DNA of 64,000 nucleotides from Thiosocius sp963753845 (GTDB lineage: Bacteria; Pseudomonadota; Gammaproteobacteria; Chromatiales; Chromatiaceae). Made by a program: the position numbers and the translations under genes. Every line of letters starts with the position of its first letter. The first letter of the stretch is position 1. This document shows positions 47,258 through 56,418 of the stretch, piece by piece. The stretch is taken from positions 62,001 to 126,000 of the forward strand of contig CAVWEI010000005.1 in the NCBI GenBank assembly GCA_963753845.1, given 5' to 3'. The notes below the pieces were generated by a model. The model was not told the DNA's origin and made no database searches. It was given only the letters and a program-made list of their open reading frames with translations.

Positions 47258-47641
47258 ATGGCTTACAGCGAAAAAGTCATCGATCACTACGAGCGTCCGC
47301 GCAATGTCGGCGTGCTCGACAAGGATGCGCAAAATGTAGGTACCGGCATGGTGGGTGCGCCGGCCTGCGGTGACGTGATGCGTCTGCAGATCCAGGTCAA
47401 CGACAATGGCGTTATCGAAGATGCCAAGTTCAAGACCTACGGTTGCGGCTCGGCAATTGCCTCGAGTTCTCTGCTGACCGAGTGGGTGAAGGGCAAAACC
47501 CTGGATGAGGCGCGCCTGATCAAGAATTCACAGATCGCCGAGGAACTGGCCCTGCCGCCCGTCAAGGTGCATTGCTCGGTGTTGGCCGAAGATGCGATCA
47601 AGGCCGCGATCGCCGATCTGCAGTCCAAGCAGCGCGATTGA
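47258..47641 (+). CDS. iscU: Fe-S assembly scaffold IscU
   Basis: The 127-residue scaffold on which IscS sulfur and iron are assembled into [2Fe-2S]. Ligand residues Cys37, Cys63, His105 and Cys106 are present, and LPPVK at 99-103 is the HscA recognition motif. ATG 47258 gives MAYSEKVIDHYERPRN, with AGAGG upstream. The hairpin 27 bases before its start may reset expression relative to the RRM gene. Confidence 0.97.
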   Translation: MAYSEKVIDHYERPRNVGVLDKDAQNVGTGMVGAPACGDVMRLQIQVNDNGVIEDAKFKTYGCGSAIASSSLLTEWVKGKTLDEARLIKNSQIAEELALPPVKVHCSVLAEDAIKAAIADLQSKQRD

Positions 47642-47660
47642 TCTGCTGCCGGGAGGTTTC

Positions 47661-47984
47661 ATGGCAATCACACTGACAGAGGCTGCCGCGCATCGCGTTC
47701 AGACCTTCCTGGAAGGTCGCGGTCGTGGTCTCGGTGTGCGCCTCGGCGTAAAGACATCCGGTTGTTCCGGGCTGGCCTATGTGCTGGAGTTCGTCGACGA
47801 TTGCGACGAAGGCGACGAGGTATTTGAGGACCGCGGCGTGAAGGTGGTCATCGACAAGAAGAGTCTCGTCTATCTGGACGGGACTGAGCTGGACTACGGC
47901 AAGGAAGGCCTGAACGAGGGTTTCAAGTTCAACAATCCGAACGTCACGGACGCATGCGGTTGCGGCGAGAGCTTCAAAGTCTGA
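47661..47984 (+). CDS. iscA: A-type Fe-S carrier IscA
   Basis: The 107-residue A-type carrier has the conserved Cys35, Cys99 and Cys101 (SGCSGLAY and CGCGESF). It accepts clusters from IscU and delivers them to apo-proteins, mostly [4Fe-4S] targets. GGGAGG precedes the ATG at 47661. It is a paralogue of the carrier in the suf operon (32113). Confidence 0.96.
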   Translation: MAITLTEAAAHRVQTFLEGRGRGLGVRLGVKTSGCSGLAYVLEFVDDCDEGDEVFEDRGVKVVIDKKSLVYLDGTELDYGKEGLNEGFKFNNPNVTDACGCGESFKV

Positions 47985-48008
47985 CGTCCAGCTGAAAGCC
48001 GAAGCATC

Positions 48009-48031
48009 GACGCCCGCCTCATGCGGGCGTC
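48009..48031 (+). terminator. Hairpin between iscA and hscB
   Basis: GACGCCCGC and GCGGGCGTC form a perfect 9-bp stem around CTCAT. No T-tract follows. It can act as a partial terminator that lowers the hscBA-fdx-iscX part of the operon. Confidence 0.6.
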
Positions 48032-48048
48032 ATTGATTGGATACCCCG

Positions 48049-48594
48049 ATGTTCGATTTTTCCAGGAACTATTTCGAGCTGTTCGGCATGCCGGTGGATT
48101 TTCTATTGGATACCGGCGAGCTTGCCGCGCGCTACCGCGAATTGCAGAAGGTGGTTCACCCGGATCGCTTCGCAGCAGCCGGAGGGCACAGCCAGCGGCT
48201 TTCGCTGCAGAGCGCGACCATGGTCAACGAGGCCTATGAATGGCTGAAGGATCCACTCAAACGCGCGCAGTATCTTCTGGGCCTCAAGGGTGTCGAGACG
48301 GATGGGCAACAACAGACCCTGAACGACCCCGCCTTCCTGATGGAGCAGATGGAATTGCGCGAGGCACTGGCCGGGGTGCGGGAGGCGAGCGACCCACAGG
48401 CCGAACTCGATGTGCTTCTGCGACAGATAAGCCAGATGATAAAGACCCAAGTTGCGCAGCTGGCGGTTCAGTTTGAGGATTCGAGCCCCGCTCAACTGGC
48501 CGCCGCGGCACAGACGGTGCAGAAGATGCAGTTTCTGAACAAGCTTCTTGCAGAGGCTGAGGCCGTCGATGCCGAGCTGGAAGAGGGCTGCTGA
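48049..48594 (+). CDS. hscB: Co-chaperone HscB
   Basis: The 181-residue J-domain protein brings IscU to HscA and stimulates its ATPase. The HPD motif stands in VVHPDRFAAAG near residues 36-46, followed by NEAYEWLKDPLKRAQYLL. The C-terminal three-helix domain binds IscU. The start at 48049 gives MFDFSRNYFELFGMP. The gene's last base is the first of hscA (48594), so translation is coupled. Confidence 0.95.
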   Translation: MFDFSRNYFELFGMPVDFLLDTGELAARYRELQKVVHPDRFAAAGGHSQRLSLQSATMVNEAYEWLKDPLKRAQYLLGLKGVETDGQQQTLNDPAFLMEQMELREALAGVREASDPQAELDVLLRQISQMIKTQVAQLAVQFEDSSPAQLAAAAQTVQKMQFLNKLLAEAEAVDAELEEGC

Positions 48595-50492
48595 TGGCCC
48601 TTCTGCAGATAGCCGAACCCGGCCAGTCGGCGGCGCCGCATCAGCATCGGCTGGCGGTTGGAATCGACCTGGGCACGACCAACTCACTGGTGGCAACGGT
48701 GCGAAGCGGCCGGGCAGAGACCCTGCCGGATGCGCAGGGTCGTCACTTGTTACCGTCCGTGGTGCGCTACGCGGCCGCGGGCATCGAGGTAGGTGAGGCT
48801 GCGCGACTGGCGGCTGCCGGTGACCCGCTGAATACCATTTCTTCGGCCAAGCGTTTGATCGGGCGTCGCGTCGGTGAGCTCAAGTCGCTCGGGACCGAAC
48901 TGCCTTACGAGTTTGTCGCGGCTGACGGCGCGGTGCCGCGCATACGTACCCTCGCCGGCGATGTTACGCCGATCGAGGTGTCTGCCGAGATCCTCAAGGT
49001 GCTCGGTCGGCGGGCGCAGGAGACGCTCGGCGGCGACCTGGCCGGGGTGGTCATCACCGTGCCGGCCTATTTCGACGACGCTCAGCGCCAGGCAACCAAG
49101 GATGCGGCGCGCCTGGCCGGGTTGCATGTATACCGCCTGCTCAACGAACCCACCGCGGCGGCTGTTGCCTACGGACTCGACCGCGGTGCCGACGGCGTGC
49201 ATGCGATCTACGATCTCGGTGGCGGCACCTTTGATGTCTCGATTCTGCGCCTGCACAAGGGCGTGTTCGAGGTCATGGCGACCGGCGGCGACTCGGCACT
49301 GGGTGGTGATGATTTCGATAGCGCCGTGGCAACCTGGCTGCTTGCTGAAGCGGGCCTGTCCACAGATGCCGATCGCGGCACCCTGCGGCATGTGCTGGAC
49401 CAGGCGCGTGCTGCCAAGGAGGCCCTGGCGATGCAGCCGTCGGTGACGGTGACGGTTTCCCTGCCGCAGGGCGGCGACTGGCAGGGCGACCTGGCACGCG
49501 GGCAGTTGGCTGAACTCATCGATCCCCTGATCCGCAAGACCATAAAGACCTGCCGAAGGGTCGTGCGCGATGCCGGTGTGAGTGTCGACGAGATCGAAGA
49601 CGTAGTCATGGTGGGAGGCTCCACGCGAACCCTGCGGGTGCGCGAGATGGTCGCGGAGTTCTTCGGGCGTGAGCCCTTGGTGGATATCGATCCGGATCTT
49701 GTCGTGGCCATCGGCGCGGCGATCCAGGCCGACGTCCTGGCTGGAAACAAGCCGGACCAGGACATGTTGCTGCTGGACGTCAACCCGCTTTCGCTCGGTA
49801 TCGAGACCATGGGGGGGCTGACCGAGCGGATCATCCCGCGCAATACCACCATCCCGGTGGCGCGCGCGCAGGAATTTACGACCTTCAAGGACGGCCAGAC
49901 CGCGATGGCGGTCCACGTGGTACAGGGCGAGCGCGAACTGGTCTCGGATTGTCGCTCGCTGGCTCGCTTCGAGCTGCGTGGGATTCCGCCGATGGTGGCC
50001 GGTGCAGCGCGCATCCGTGTGACGTTCTCGGTGGATGCGGACGGCCTGCTGCAGGTCGAGGCGAGAGAGCAGACATCGGGCGTTTCGGCGAGTATCGAGG
50101 TGAAGCCGTCCTACGGTCTTACCGATGACGAGATCACCGGGATGTTGCAGGCCTCGGTGGATCATGCGCGTGACGATATGGACCTGCGGCGCCTGGTCGA
50201 GGAACGGGTCGAGGCACGGCGGGTGATCGAGGCGTTGAACGCCGCGTTGGCCGGCGACGGCGACGAGCTGCTGTCGGCGGCAGAACGCGCAGACTTGGAG
50301 CAGGCACTGGAGCGGCTGAGCGTCACGGCCAGGGATTCGCAGGATCCGGGCGAGGTTGAGGCAGCGATCAGGCAGTTGGAGAAAGACTGCGAGTTCTATG
50401 TTGAACGACGCATGAACAGTGGTATCCGAAAGGCCATGGCCGGCCACCGGGTCGACGAGTTCACGCGCGAGGATGGCCCGGAGGCCGATTGA
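48594..50492 (+). CDS. hscA: Specialised Hsp70 HscA
   Basis: The 632-residue Hsp70-class chaperone releases the Fe-S cluster from IscU. The nucleotide domain has GIDLGTTNSLVA, IYDLGGGTFDVSI and VVMVGGSTRTLRVREM; the substrate domain follows from about residue 390 and recognises the LPPVK motif of IscU. Length and order match the family. It overlaps hscB by one base. Confidence 0.96.
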   Translation: MALLQIAEPGQSAAPHQHRLAVGIDLGTTNSLVATVRSGRAETLPDAQGRHLLPSVVRYAAAGIEVGEAARLAAAGDPLNTISSAKRLIGRRVGELKSLGTELPYEFVAADGAVPRIRTLAGDVTPIEVSAEILKVLGRRAQETLGGDLAGVVITVPAYFDDAQRQATKDAARLAGLHVYRLLNEPTAAAVAYGLDRGADGVHAIYDLGGGTFDVSILRLHKGVFEVMATGGDSALGGDDFDSAVATWLLAEAGLSTDADRGTLRHVLDQARAAKEALAMQPSVTVTVSLPQGGDWQGDLARGQLAELIDPLIRKTIKTCRRVVRDAGVSVDEIEDVVMVGGSTRTLRVREMVAEFFGREPLVDIDPDLVVAIGAAIQADVLAGNKPDQDMLLLDVNPLSLGIETMGGLTERIIPRNTTIPVARAQEFTTFKDGQTAMAVHVVQGERELVSDCRSLARFELRGIPPMVAGAARIRVTFSVDADGLLQVEAREQTSGVSASIEVKPSYGLTDDEITGMLQASVDHARDDMDLRRLVEERVEARRVIEALNAALAGDGDELLSAAERADLEQALERLSVTARDSQDPGEVEAAIRQLEKDCEFYVERRMNSGIRKAMAGHRVDEFTREDGPEAD

Positions 50493-50497
50493 AGCAC

Positions 50498-50836
50498 ATG
50501 CCCCAAATCATTATTCTTCCGCATGCCGAGATCTGCCCCGAAGGTGCCGCGTTCGAGGCGGAACCGGGTCAGACCATATGCGATGCGGCACTGGCGCACG
50601 ATATCGAGATCGAGCATGCGTGCGAGAAATCCTGTGCCTGCACGACCTGCCACGTGATCGTGCGCGAAGGCTTCGATTCGCTGGCCGAGTCCAGCGAGGA
50701 AGAAGACGATCTGCTTGACAAGGCCTGGGGGCTGGAGCCCGAGTCTCGCTTGAGCTGCCAGGCCCTGGTCGGCGACGAGGACCTCGTGGTGGAGATACCG
50801 AAATACACGATCAACCATGCCAGTGAAAATCACTAG
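50498..50836 (+). CDS. fdx: [2Fe-2S] ferredoxin, Isc type
   Basis: The 112-residue adrenodoxin-like ferredoxin supplies electrons for cluster assembly on IscU. Cluster ligands are in CEKSCACTTCHVIV with the fourth Cys in RLSCQAL; DKAWGLEPESRLSCQ and the C-terminal KYTINHASE match E. coli Fdx closely. ATG 50498 was preferred over a TTG nine bases earlier because MPQIIILPHAEICPEG is the family start. Confidence 0.96.
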   Translation: MPQIIILPHAEICPEGAAFEAEPGQTICDAALAHDIEIEHACEKSCACTTCHVIVREGFDSLAESSEEEDDLLDKAWGLEPESRLSCQALVGDEDLVVEIPKYTINHASENH

Positions 50837-50855
50837 AGATCGCGGAGAAATTCGA

Positions 50856-51056
50856 ATGAGCCTCAAGTGGATCGACGTTCTCGACATCGCCATCGAGCTG
50901 GATGAGGCACACCCTGACGTGGATCCGACCCAGGTCAATTTCGTCGATTTGATGGGTTGGGTGATGGCCCTGCCGGATTTCGACGATGCAAAGGAACACT
51001 GCGGCGAAAAGATCCTCGAGGCCATCCAGGCGGCATGGATCGAGGAACGTGAGTGA
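50856..51056 (+). CDS. iscX: IscX protein
   Basis: A 66-residue acidic protein of the isc operon that binds IscS and is proposed to act as iron donor or regulator of IscS activity. LKWIDVLDIAIELDEAHPDVDP and FVDLMGWVMALPDFDDA match the family. The start at 50856 follows fdx by 19 bases. It is the last gene of the operon. Confidence 0.94.
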   Translation: MSLKWIDVLDIAIELDEAHPDVDPTQVNFVDLMGWVMALPDFDDAKEHCGEKILEAIQAAWIEERE

Positions 51057-51144
51057 GTCGGTCGTGGTCACTGCCTTCGACTGAGAGCTGTTCGTCGGCT
51101 GATGCGGTGGCGAACGACACACACGCCATATTCCAGGAGGATGT

Positions 51145-52389
51145 ATGTCCCTGATCAAACCCTTGCGCGGCCTGCGCCCCGTCGACGGGCGATCCGCCGA
51201 TGTCGTGGCCCCGCCGTACGATGTCGTCGATCGCGCAGAGGCCAAGGCCCTCGCAAAACAGCGCCCGTGGAGTTTTCTGCACATCTCGCGGCCTGAGATC
51301 GATCTGCCCGACTCGACCGATCCCTACGATCCCGCCGTCTATGCGAAGGGCCGGGAGAACCTGGACCGCATGATCGCCGAAGGTGTCCTGGTGCGCGATG
51401 AAAGTCCCTGTTATTACGCGTACCGCCTCACCATGGGTGTACACGTGCAGACGGGCATCGTTGCCGCTGCCTCGGTCGAGGCCTATGATCAGGGCCGGAT
51501 CAAAAAGCACGAGTTCACGCGGCCGGTAAAGGAAGATGACCGGGTGCGGCAGATTGATACCCTGAATGCGCAGACCGGCCCTGTGTTCCTGGTTTATCGG
51601 GCCGACCCGGTGGTCGACGGGTTGTTGCGAGAGGTGTCTGCAAGTCCGGCCGATGTCGATGTGACGGCCGAGCGCGACGGCGTCCGTCACGAGATCTGGA
51701 AGATCGCCGGAAAAGATGAGATCGTCACGCTGACTGCGGCCTTTGATGCCATGCCGGCGATCTATGTCGCGGACGGTCATCACCGTTCGGCCGCGGGATC
51801 GCGGGTCGGCAATGCACGGCGCCAGGCAAACCCGGCCCACACGGGAGAGGAAAGCTACAATTATTTCCTGAGTGTCATTTTCCCACATGACCAGATGCAG
51901 ATCCTGGACTACAACCGGGTGGTGCGTGATCTGAATGGTTACGGCGTCGTGGACTTTCTGACGAAGGTCGGTGCCGCGTTTGACGTCGAGGCGCGCGGCG
52001 AGGCGTTCAAGCCGACCCGCTCCGGCGAATTCGGGATGTACCTCGCGGGTCAATGGTATCGCCTGGCTATCAAAAATGGGCGCATCCCTGCCGACGATCC
52101 GGTCGCGCGACTGGATGTCAGCCTGCTGCAGGACAACCTGATCGAACCGGTTCTCGATATCAGCGATCCACGCCGAGACGACCGGATCGACTTCGTCGGT
52201 GGCATCCGAGGCATGGAGGGGCTGCAAAAGCGCGTCGACAGCGGCGACTGGGCGGTGGCCTTCGCGCTCTATCCGACCGGCATGCATGCCCTGATGGATG
52301 TTGCAGACGCCGGTGAGGTCATGCCTCCCAAGTCCACCTGGTTCGAACCGAAACTCGCCGACGGCCTGATCAGTCATGTGCTTGACTGA
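51145..52389 (+). CDS. DUF1015 family protein
   Basis: The 414-residue soluble protein carries the DUF1015 signature: LIKPLRGLRPVDGRSADVVAPPYDVV at the start, then IKKHEFTRPVKEDDR and YVADGHHRSAAGSR near 210-223. Members are found in many anaerobes and sulfur bacteria but have no established activity; the His-rich DGHHR segment and ParB-like topology suggest nucleotide or phosphate chemistry. ATG 51145 follows GGAGG. Between iscX and relA on the same strand with 88- and 64-base gaps, it may form its own unit. Confidence 0.88.
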   Translation: MSLIKPLRGLRPVDGRSADVVAPPYDVVDRAEAKALAKQRPWSFLHISRPEIDLPDSTDPYDPAVYAKGRENLDRMIAEGVLVRDESPCYYAYRLTMGVHVQTGIVAAASVEAYDQGRIKKHEFTRPVKEDDRVRQIDTLNAQTGPVFLVYRADPVVDGLLREVSASPADVDVTAERDGVRHEIWKIAGKDEIVTLTAAFDAMPAIYVADGHHRSAAGSRVGNARRQANPAHTGEESYNYFLSVIFPHDQMQILDYNRVVRDLNGYGVVDFLTKVGAAFDVEARGEAFKPTRSGEFGMYLAGQWYRLAIKNGRIPADDPVARLDVSLLQDNLIEPVLDISDPRRDDRIDFVGGIRGMEGLQKRVDSGDWAVAFALYPTGMHALMDVADAGEVMPPKSTWFEPKLADGLISHVLD

Positions 52390-52453
52390 ACCGCCCCGGC
52401 GGGAATTGAACCGCTAAATATTCGCTGCCTCAACAGGATTTATTCAGGCCCCT

Positions 52454-54673
52454 ATGGTATCGCTCGTTACCACCTTGCCCAAAGACGGCACTGCCAGCGA
52501 AGCGCAGGTGCAGGCATGGCTGACCGGGCTTGGCCGGCGCCGGCCCGAGAAGGACATGGCGCTGCTACGCGAGGCGGTGGCAATCGCGCGCGCCGCACAC
52601 CAGGATGAGCATGCGGCCGACGGCTTCAACCTGTTCCTCTCGCTGCTTCATACCGTCGACACCCTGGACAGCCTGAAGCTCGATATCGAACCCCTGCTTG
52701 CGGCCATGCTGTCCGAGCAGCCGGGGCATCCGGGCTACGATCGCGCCCATATTGAGCAGCGTTTTGGACCCGCAGTCGCTGCGATGGTGGAGCAGGTGTC
52801 GCGGATTCGCGAACTGTCGGCCAGCGGTTCGGAAAACGTCGACGAGCGCGAGGTCGAGAGCCTGCGCCGCATGCTGCTCGGTATCGCCAACGACGTGCGC
52901 GCCATCCTGGTCGTACTGTCGAAACGTCTGCAGCTGATGCGGCGCCTCAAGCGTCTGCCGGCCGACGTACAGCACCGGTTGGCGCGCGAGACCCAGCTGG
53001 TGCATGCACCGTTGGCCAACCGCTTGGGCGTCTGGCAACTGAAATGGGAGCTCGAGGACCTGTGCCTGCGTTGCCTCGAGCCCGAGCAATACGTCAGTCT
53101 GGCCAAGCAGCTCGACGGCAAGCGGCGTGAGCGCGAAGCCTTTGTCGCCGACGTGATCAAGCGCCTGGGTGCGGCCTGTGCCGAGTCCGGGATTGCGGTC
53201 GAGCTGTCCGGGCGACCCAAGCATATCTTCAGCATCTGGAAGAAGATGAAGCGCAAACGCGTGGATTTCGAGCAGGTATTCGATGTGCGTGCGGTGAGGG
53301 CGCTGGTCGATACGGTGCCGCAGTGTTACGAGGTCCTGGGCATCGTGCACAGCCTGTGGCGACCGGTGCCGGGCGAGTTCGACGACTACATGGCCCACCC
53401 CAAGCCGAACGGTTACCGTTCCCTGCATACGGCGGTGGTGGGTGATGACGGCAAGCCGCTCGAGATCCAGGTGCGTACCCACGAAATGCACGAACAGGCC
53501 GAACGCGGCGTGGCGGCGCACTGGCGTTACAAGGAGAGCACTGAGCAGGATAACGAACTCGAACGCCGAATCGAATGGATGCGGCGCTGGCTCGAGCAGC
53601 AGGACGAGGACAGCCAGCCGCGCGAGTCGTACGACGACGACACCGAGTTCGAGACGCGTCGGATCTACGTGTTGTCGCCGCAGGGCAGGGTGGTGGAACT
53701 GCCGAACGGGGCGACCGCGCTGGATTTTGCCTATGCGATCCACACATCGGTCGGGCACCGCTGTCGCGGGGCCAAGGTCGATGGACATATCGCGCCCTTG
53801 GCGCAACCGCTCAAGAGCGGACAGAAGGTGGAAATCCTGACCGCCAAACAGGGTGGACCGAGTCGAGACTGGCTCAACCCCCACTCGGGTTACCTGACGA
53901 CCAGCCGTGCACGTAACCGCATCAGGCAGTGGTTCAAGCAGCAGGACCACGACCAGCATGTGATGATCGGTCGGGGCAGCCTGGAGCGCGAGGTGGCGCG
54001 GCTGAGTGTGCCGAAGCCCGATCTGGAAAAACTGGCGGCGCGGTTCAATTTCAAGGGCAGCGACGATCTTCTGGCAGCGATCGGGCGCGGGGAACTTTCG
54101 GCGATCCAGGTCGCCAACAGTCAGATGGAGCGCGTGCAGCGTGATGCAGCCGGAAGGGCCGACCTGGCCATCCCCGAGAAGCTCAAGCGCCGCGCACCGT
54201 CACGGGCCGCGGGCGGTGCCGGCCAGGTGGTCGTCGAGGGGATCGGTGACCTCATGACCCAGACCGCCAAGTGCTGCAAACCGGTGCCCTACGACGAGAT
54301 CATCGGCTACATCACGAGGGGGCGGGGCGTGACCGTTCACAGAAAGGATTGCGCCGTGGTCCGCAAGATGGATGAACAAAACCGTGCGCGCCTGGTTGAG
54401 GTGGCTTGGGCGGACAGCCAGCAGGACTCGCGTTTTCTGGTCGACATCCATGTCCTGGCGGGTGACCGCAAGGGCCTGCTGAGGGATATCTCATCGGTAT
54501 TTGCCAACGCCGAGATCGACGTACTCGGGGTCAGCAGTCAGTCCGATCGCCGCAACGAACGCGCCAGTATGCGCATCACCGCCGAAGTGGCGGACATGGG
54601 CCAGCTCAGCCGGGTGATCGATCGTCTGGCACAGATACCCGATGTGATCGATGTCCGAAGGCAACTCTCCTGA
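52454..54673 (+). CDS. relA: GTP pyrophosphokinase RelA
   Basis: The 739-residue ribosome-associated (p)ppGpp synthetase makes the stringent-response alarmone during amino acid starvation. The synthetase core reads RPKHIFSIWKKMKRKRVDFEQVFDVRAVR, with YMAHPKPNGYRSLHTAVVG; it is followed by TGS (about residues 400-460), a zinc-finger-like region and a C-terminal ACT domain (VDIHVLAGDRKGLLRDISS). The N-terminal hydrolase region lacks the HD motif, as in RelA rather than SpoT, so the enzyme should be synthesis-only. It is read after DUF1015 with a 64-base gap. Confidence 0.95.
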   Translation: MVSLVTTLPKDGTASEAQVQAWLTGLGRRRPEKDMALLREAVAIARAAHQDEHAADGFNLFLSLLHTVDTLDSLKLDIEPLLAAMLSEQPGHPGYDRAHIEQRFGPAVAAMVEQVSRIRELSASGSENVDEREVESLRRMLLGIANDVRAILVVLSKRLQLMRRLKRLPADVQHRLARETQLVHAPLANRLGVWQLKWELEDLCLRCLEPEQYVSLAKQLDGKRREREAFVADVIKRLGAACAESGIAVELSGRPKHIFSIWKKMKRKRVDFEQVFDVRAVRALVDTVPQCYEVLGIVHSLWRPVPGEFDDYMAHPKPNGYRSLHTAVVGDDGKPLEIQVRTHEMHEQAERGVAAHWRYKESTEQDNELERRIEWMRRWLEQQDEDSQPRESYDDDTEFETRRIYVLSPQGRVVELPNGATALDFAYAIHTSVGHRCRGAKVDGHIAPLAQPLKSGQKVEILTAKQGGPSRDWLNPHSGYLTTSRARNRIRQWFKQQDHDQHVMIGRGSLEREVARLSVPKPDLEKLAARFNFKGSDDLLAAIGRGELSAIQVANSQMERVQRDAAGRADLAIPEKLKRRAPSRAAGGAGQVVVEGIGDLMTQTAKCCKPVPYDEIIGYITRGRGVTVHRKDCAVVRKMDEQNRARLVEVAWADSQQDSRFLVDIHVLAGDRKGLLRDISSVFANAEIDVLGVSSQSDRRNERASMRITAEVADMGQLSRVIDRLAQIPDVIDVRRQLS

Positions 54674-54889
54674 TCGCCGTACTTGGCATCACCATCGGTC
54701 TGAAGGTAAACTAAGCTGCGGTTTTAAAAGAGAAAATCTTTTACTCAGGCGGTCGTTTCGCATCGTTGCCCCGATGCGACACAAAACGGCCCGTTGACGC
54801 GTGCTTGATACATCCGGACAAGTTTCTTCGCGGCATCGCCAGGATGCGCGGGAGAGTTTTTTGATATTTGATCTTATTTGGAGTTTTCC

Positions 54890-55318
54890 ATGGCTGTAGA
54901 ACGTACTATTTCCATCATCAAGCCTGATGCTGTGGCAAAAAACGTCATTGGCGACATCTATAACCGTTTCGAGAAAGCGGGCCTTCGCATCGTCGCCGCA
55001 CGCATGCTGCACCTCTCACGCGAGCAGGCCGGTGAGTTCTATGCCGTGCACAAAACGCGTCCGTTCTACAAGGATCTGATCGATTTCATGACATCCGGCC
55101 CGGTCATGGTGCAGGTCCTCGAGGGAGAAGACGCGATTGCAAAGAACCGTGAGCTCATGGGTGCAACCAATCCGAAGGATGCCGCCCCGGGCACCATACG
55201 CGCCGACCATGCGCAAACCGTTGACGAGAATGCTGTGCATGGCTCGGACGGCCCGGATACGGCGGCTGTCGAGATTGCGTTCTTCTTTCCGGACGGTTTG
55301 TGCGAGCGCACACGCTGA
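54890..55318 (+). CDS. ndk: Nucleoside diphosphate kinase
   Basis: The 142-residue enzyme exchanges the terminal phosphate among nucleoside triphosphates via a phosphohistidine. The catalytic His117 lies in NAVHGSD, and RTISIIKPDAV opens the protein; RFEKAGLRIVAARM and the Kpn-loop residues match Ndk. ATG 54890 was chosen over an in-frame ATG at 54878 because MAVERTISIIKPD is the conserved start. It stands 216 bases after relA, enough for an independent promoter. Confidence 0.97.
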   Translation: MAVERTISIIKPDAVAKNVIGDIYNRFEKAGLRIVAARMLHLSREQAGEFYAVHKTRPFYKDLIDFMTSGPVMVQVLEGEDAIAKNRELMGATNPKDAAPGTIRADHAQTVDENAVHGSDGPDTAAVEIAFFFPDGLCERTR

Positions 55319-55329
55319 ATGGATCGACC

Positions 55330-56418
55330 GTGAGCGAGTCACCCAAAACGAATTTGCTTGGCCTGACCAAAGCGGGCATGGAAGCCTACTTTGTCCGCCT
55401 GGGTGCAAAGGCCTTTCATGGCCGCAATGTCCTGAAATGGATTCACAAGCACGGGGTGGTCGATTTTGATGAGATGACGGATGTGCCGCAGAGACTGCGG
55501 GATCAGCTCAAGCACGAGGCCGAAATTCTGGTACCCAGGATCGCACTGGCCCAGCCGGCGAGCGATGGCACCGTCAAATGGGTGCTTGAACTTGCGGACG
55601 GTCAGCATATCGAGACCGTCTATATCCCCGAGCAGAGCCGAAGTACCATCTGTGTCTCTTCGCAGGTGGGTTGCGCCCTGGACTGCTCGTTTTGCTCGAC
55701 GGCACAGCAGGGGTTCAATCGGAACCTGAGCGCGGCCGAGATCATCGGCCAGGTCTGGCTGGCGACCCGCGAGCTGGGGCGGCCGCCGACCAATGTGGTG
55801 ATGATGGGCATGGGGGAGCCGCTGGCGAATTTCGATAACGTGGTGCCGGCAATGGAACTCATGCAGGAAGATCTGGCGTACATGATCTCGAAGGTCCGGG
55901 TTACCATCAGCACCTCTGGAATCGTTCCCGCGCTGGAACGGCTGCGCGAGGTGAGCGAGGTCAGCCTTGCCGTCTCCCTGCATGCGCCCGACAATGCGTT
56001 GCGCGACCAGTTGGTCCCGATCAACCGAAAGTACCCGCTCGAACAGTTGATTCCGGCGTGCAAGAGATACGTCGAAAGCGACCGGCGACGCAAAATTACC
56101 TGGGAATATGTCATGCTTGACGGCGTGAACGATTCGATTGCGCACGCCAAAGCACTGATCCGACTGCTCGAAGGGGTGCCGTCGAAGGTGAATCTCATCC
56201 CCTTCAATCCGTTCCCGGGTACCGTTTACAGGACTTCACCCGCCGATCGGGTGGAGACTTTCCGACAGAGGCTGAAGCGTGCCGGGATCATGGCCATGAC
56301 CCGAAAGACCCGTGGTGACGATATCGACGCAGCCTGCGGCCAACTCGTGGGCAAGGTGAACGATCGCAGTCGACGCCACCTCAAGAGGATACCGATCGTG
56401 CAGGAGCATCGACCATGA
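55330..56418 (+). CDS. rlmN: 23S rRNA/tRNA adenine-C2 methyltransferase RlmN
   Basis: The product is a radical SAM enzyme of about 362 residues that methylates A2503 of 23S rRNA and A37 of some tRNAs. Cys115, Cys119 and Cys122 (CALDCSFC) bind the cluster, and a C-terminal Cys in DDIDAACGQL completes the ping-pong mechanism. GTG 55330 (VSESPKTNLLGL) is the likely start; a longer frame from 55300 overlaps ndk. It opens the conserved order with pilF, whose ATG overlaps the stop by four bases. Confidence 0.95.
   Translation: MSESPKTNLLGLTKAGMEAYFVRLGAKAFHGRNVLKWIHKHGVVDFDEMTDVPQRLRDQLKHEAEILVPRIALAQPASDGTVKWVLELADGQHIETVYIPEQSRSTICVSSQVGCALDCSFCSTAQQGFNRNLSAAEIIGQVWLATRELGRPPTNVVMMGMGEPLANFDNVVPAMELMQEDLAYMISKVRVTISTSGIVPALERLREVSEVSLAVSLHAPDNALRDQLVPINRKYPLEQLIPACKRYVESDRRRKITWEYVMLDGVNDSIAHAKALIRLLEGVPSKVNLIPFNPFPGTVYRTSPADRVETFRQRLKRAGIMAMTRKTRGDDIDAACGQLVGKVNDRSRRHLKRIPIVQEHRP

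Noticed and set aside
48750..50447. 565-codon minus-strand frame
   Set aside because: Antisense to hscA, a highly conserved gene; composition typical of a shadow frame.
50935..52377. 480-codon minus-strand frame
   Set aside because: Antisense to iscX and DUF1015; no family similarity.
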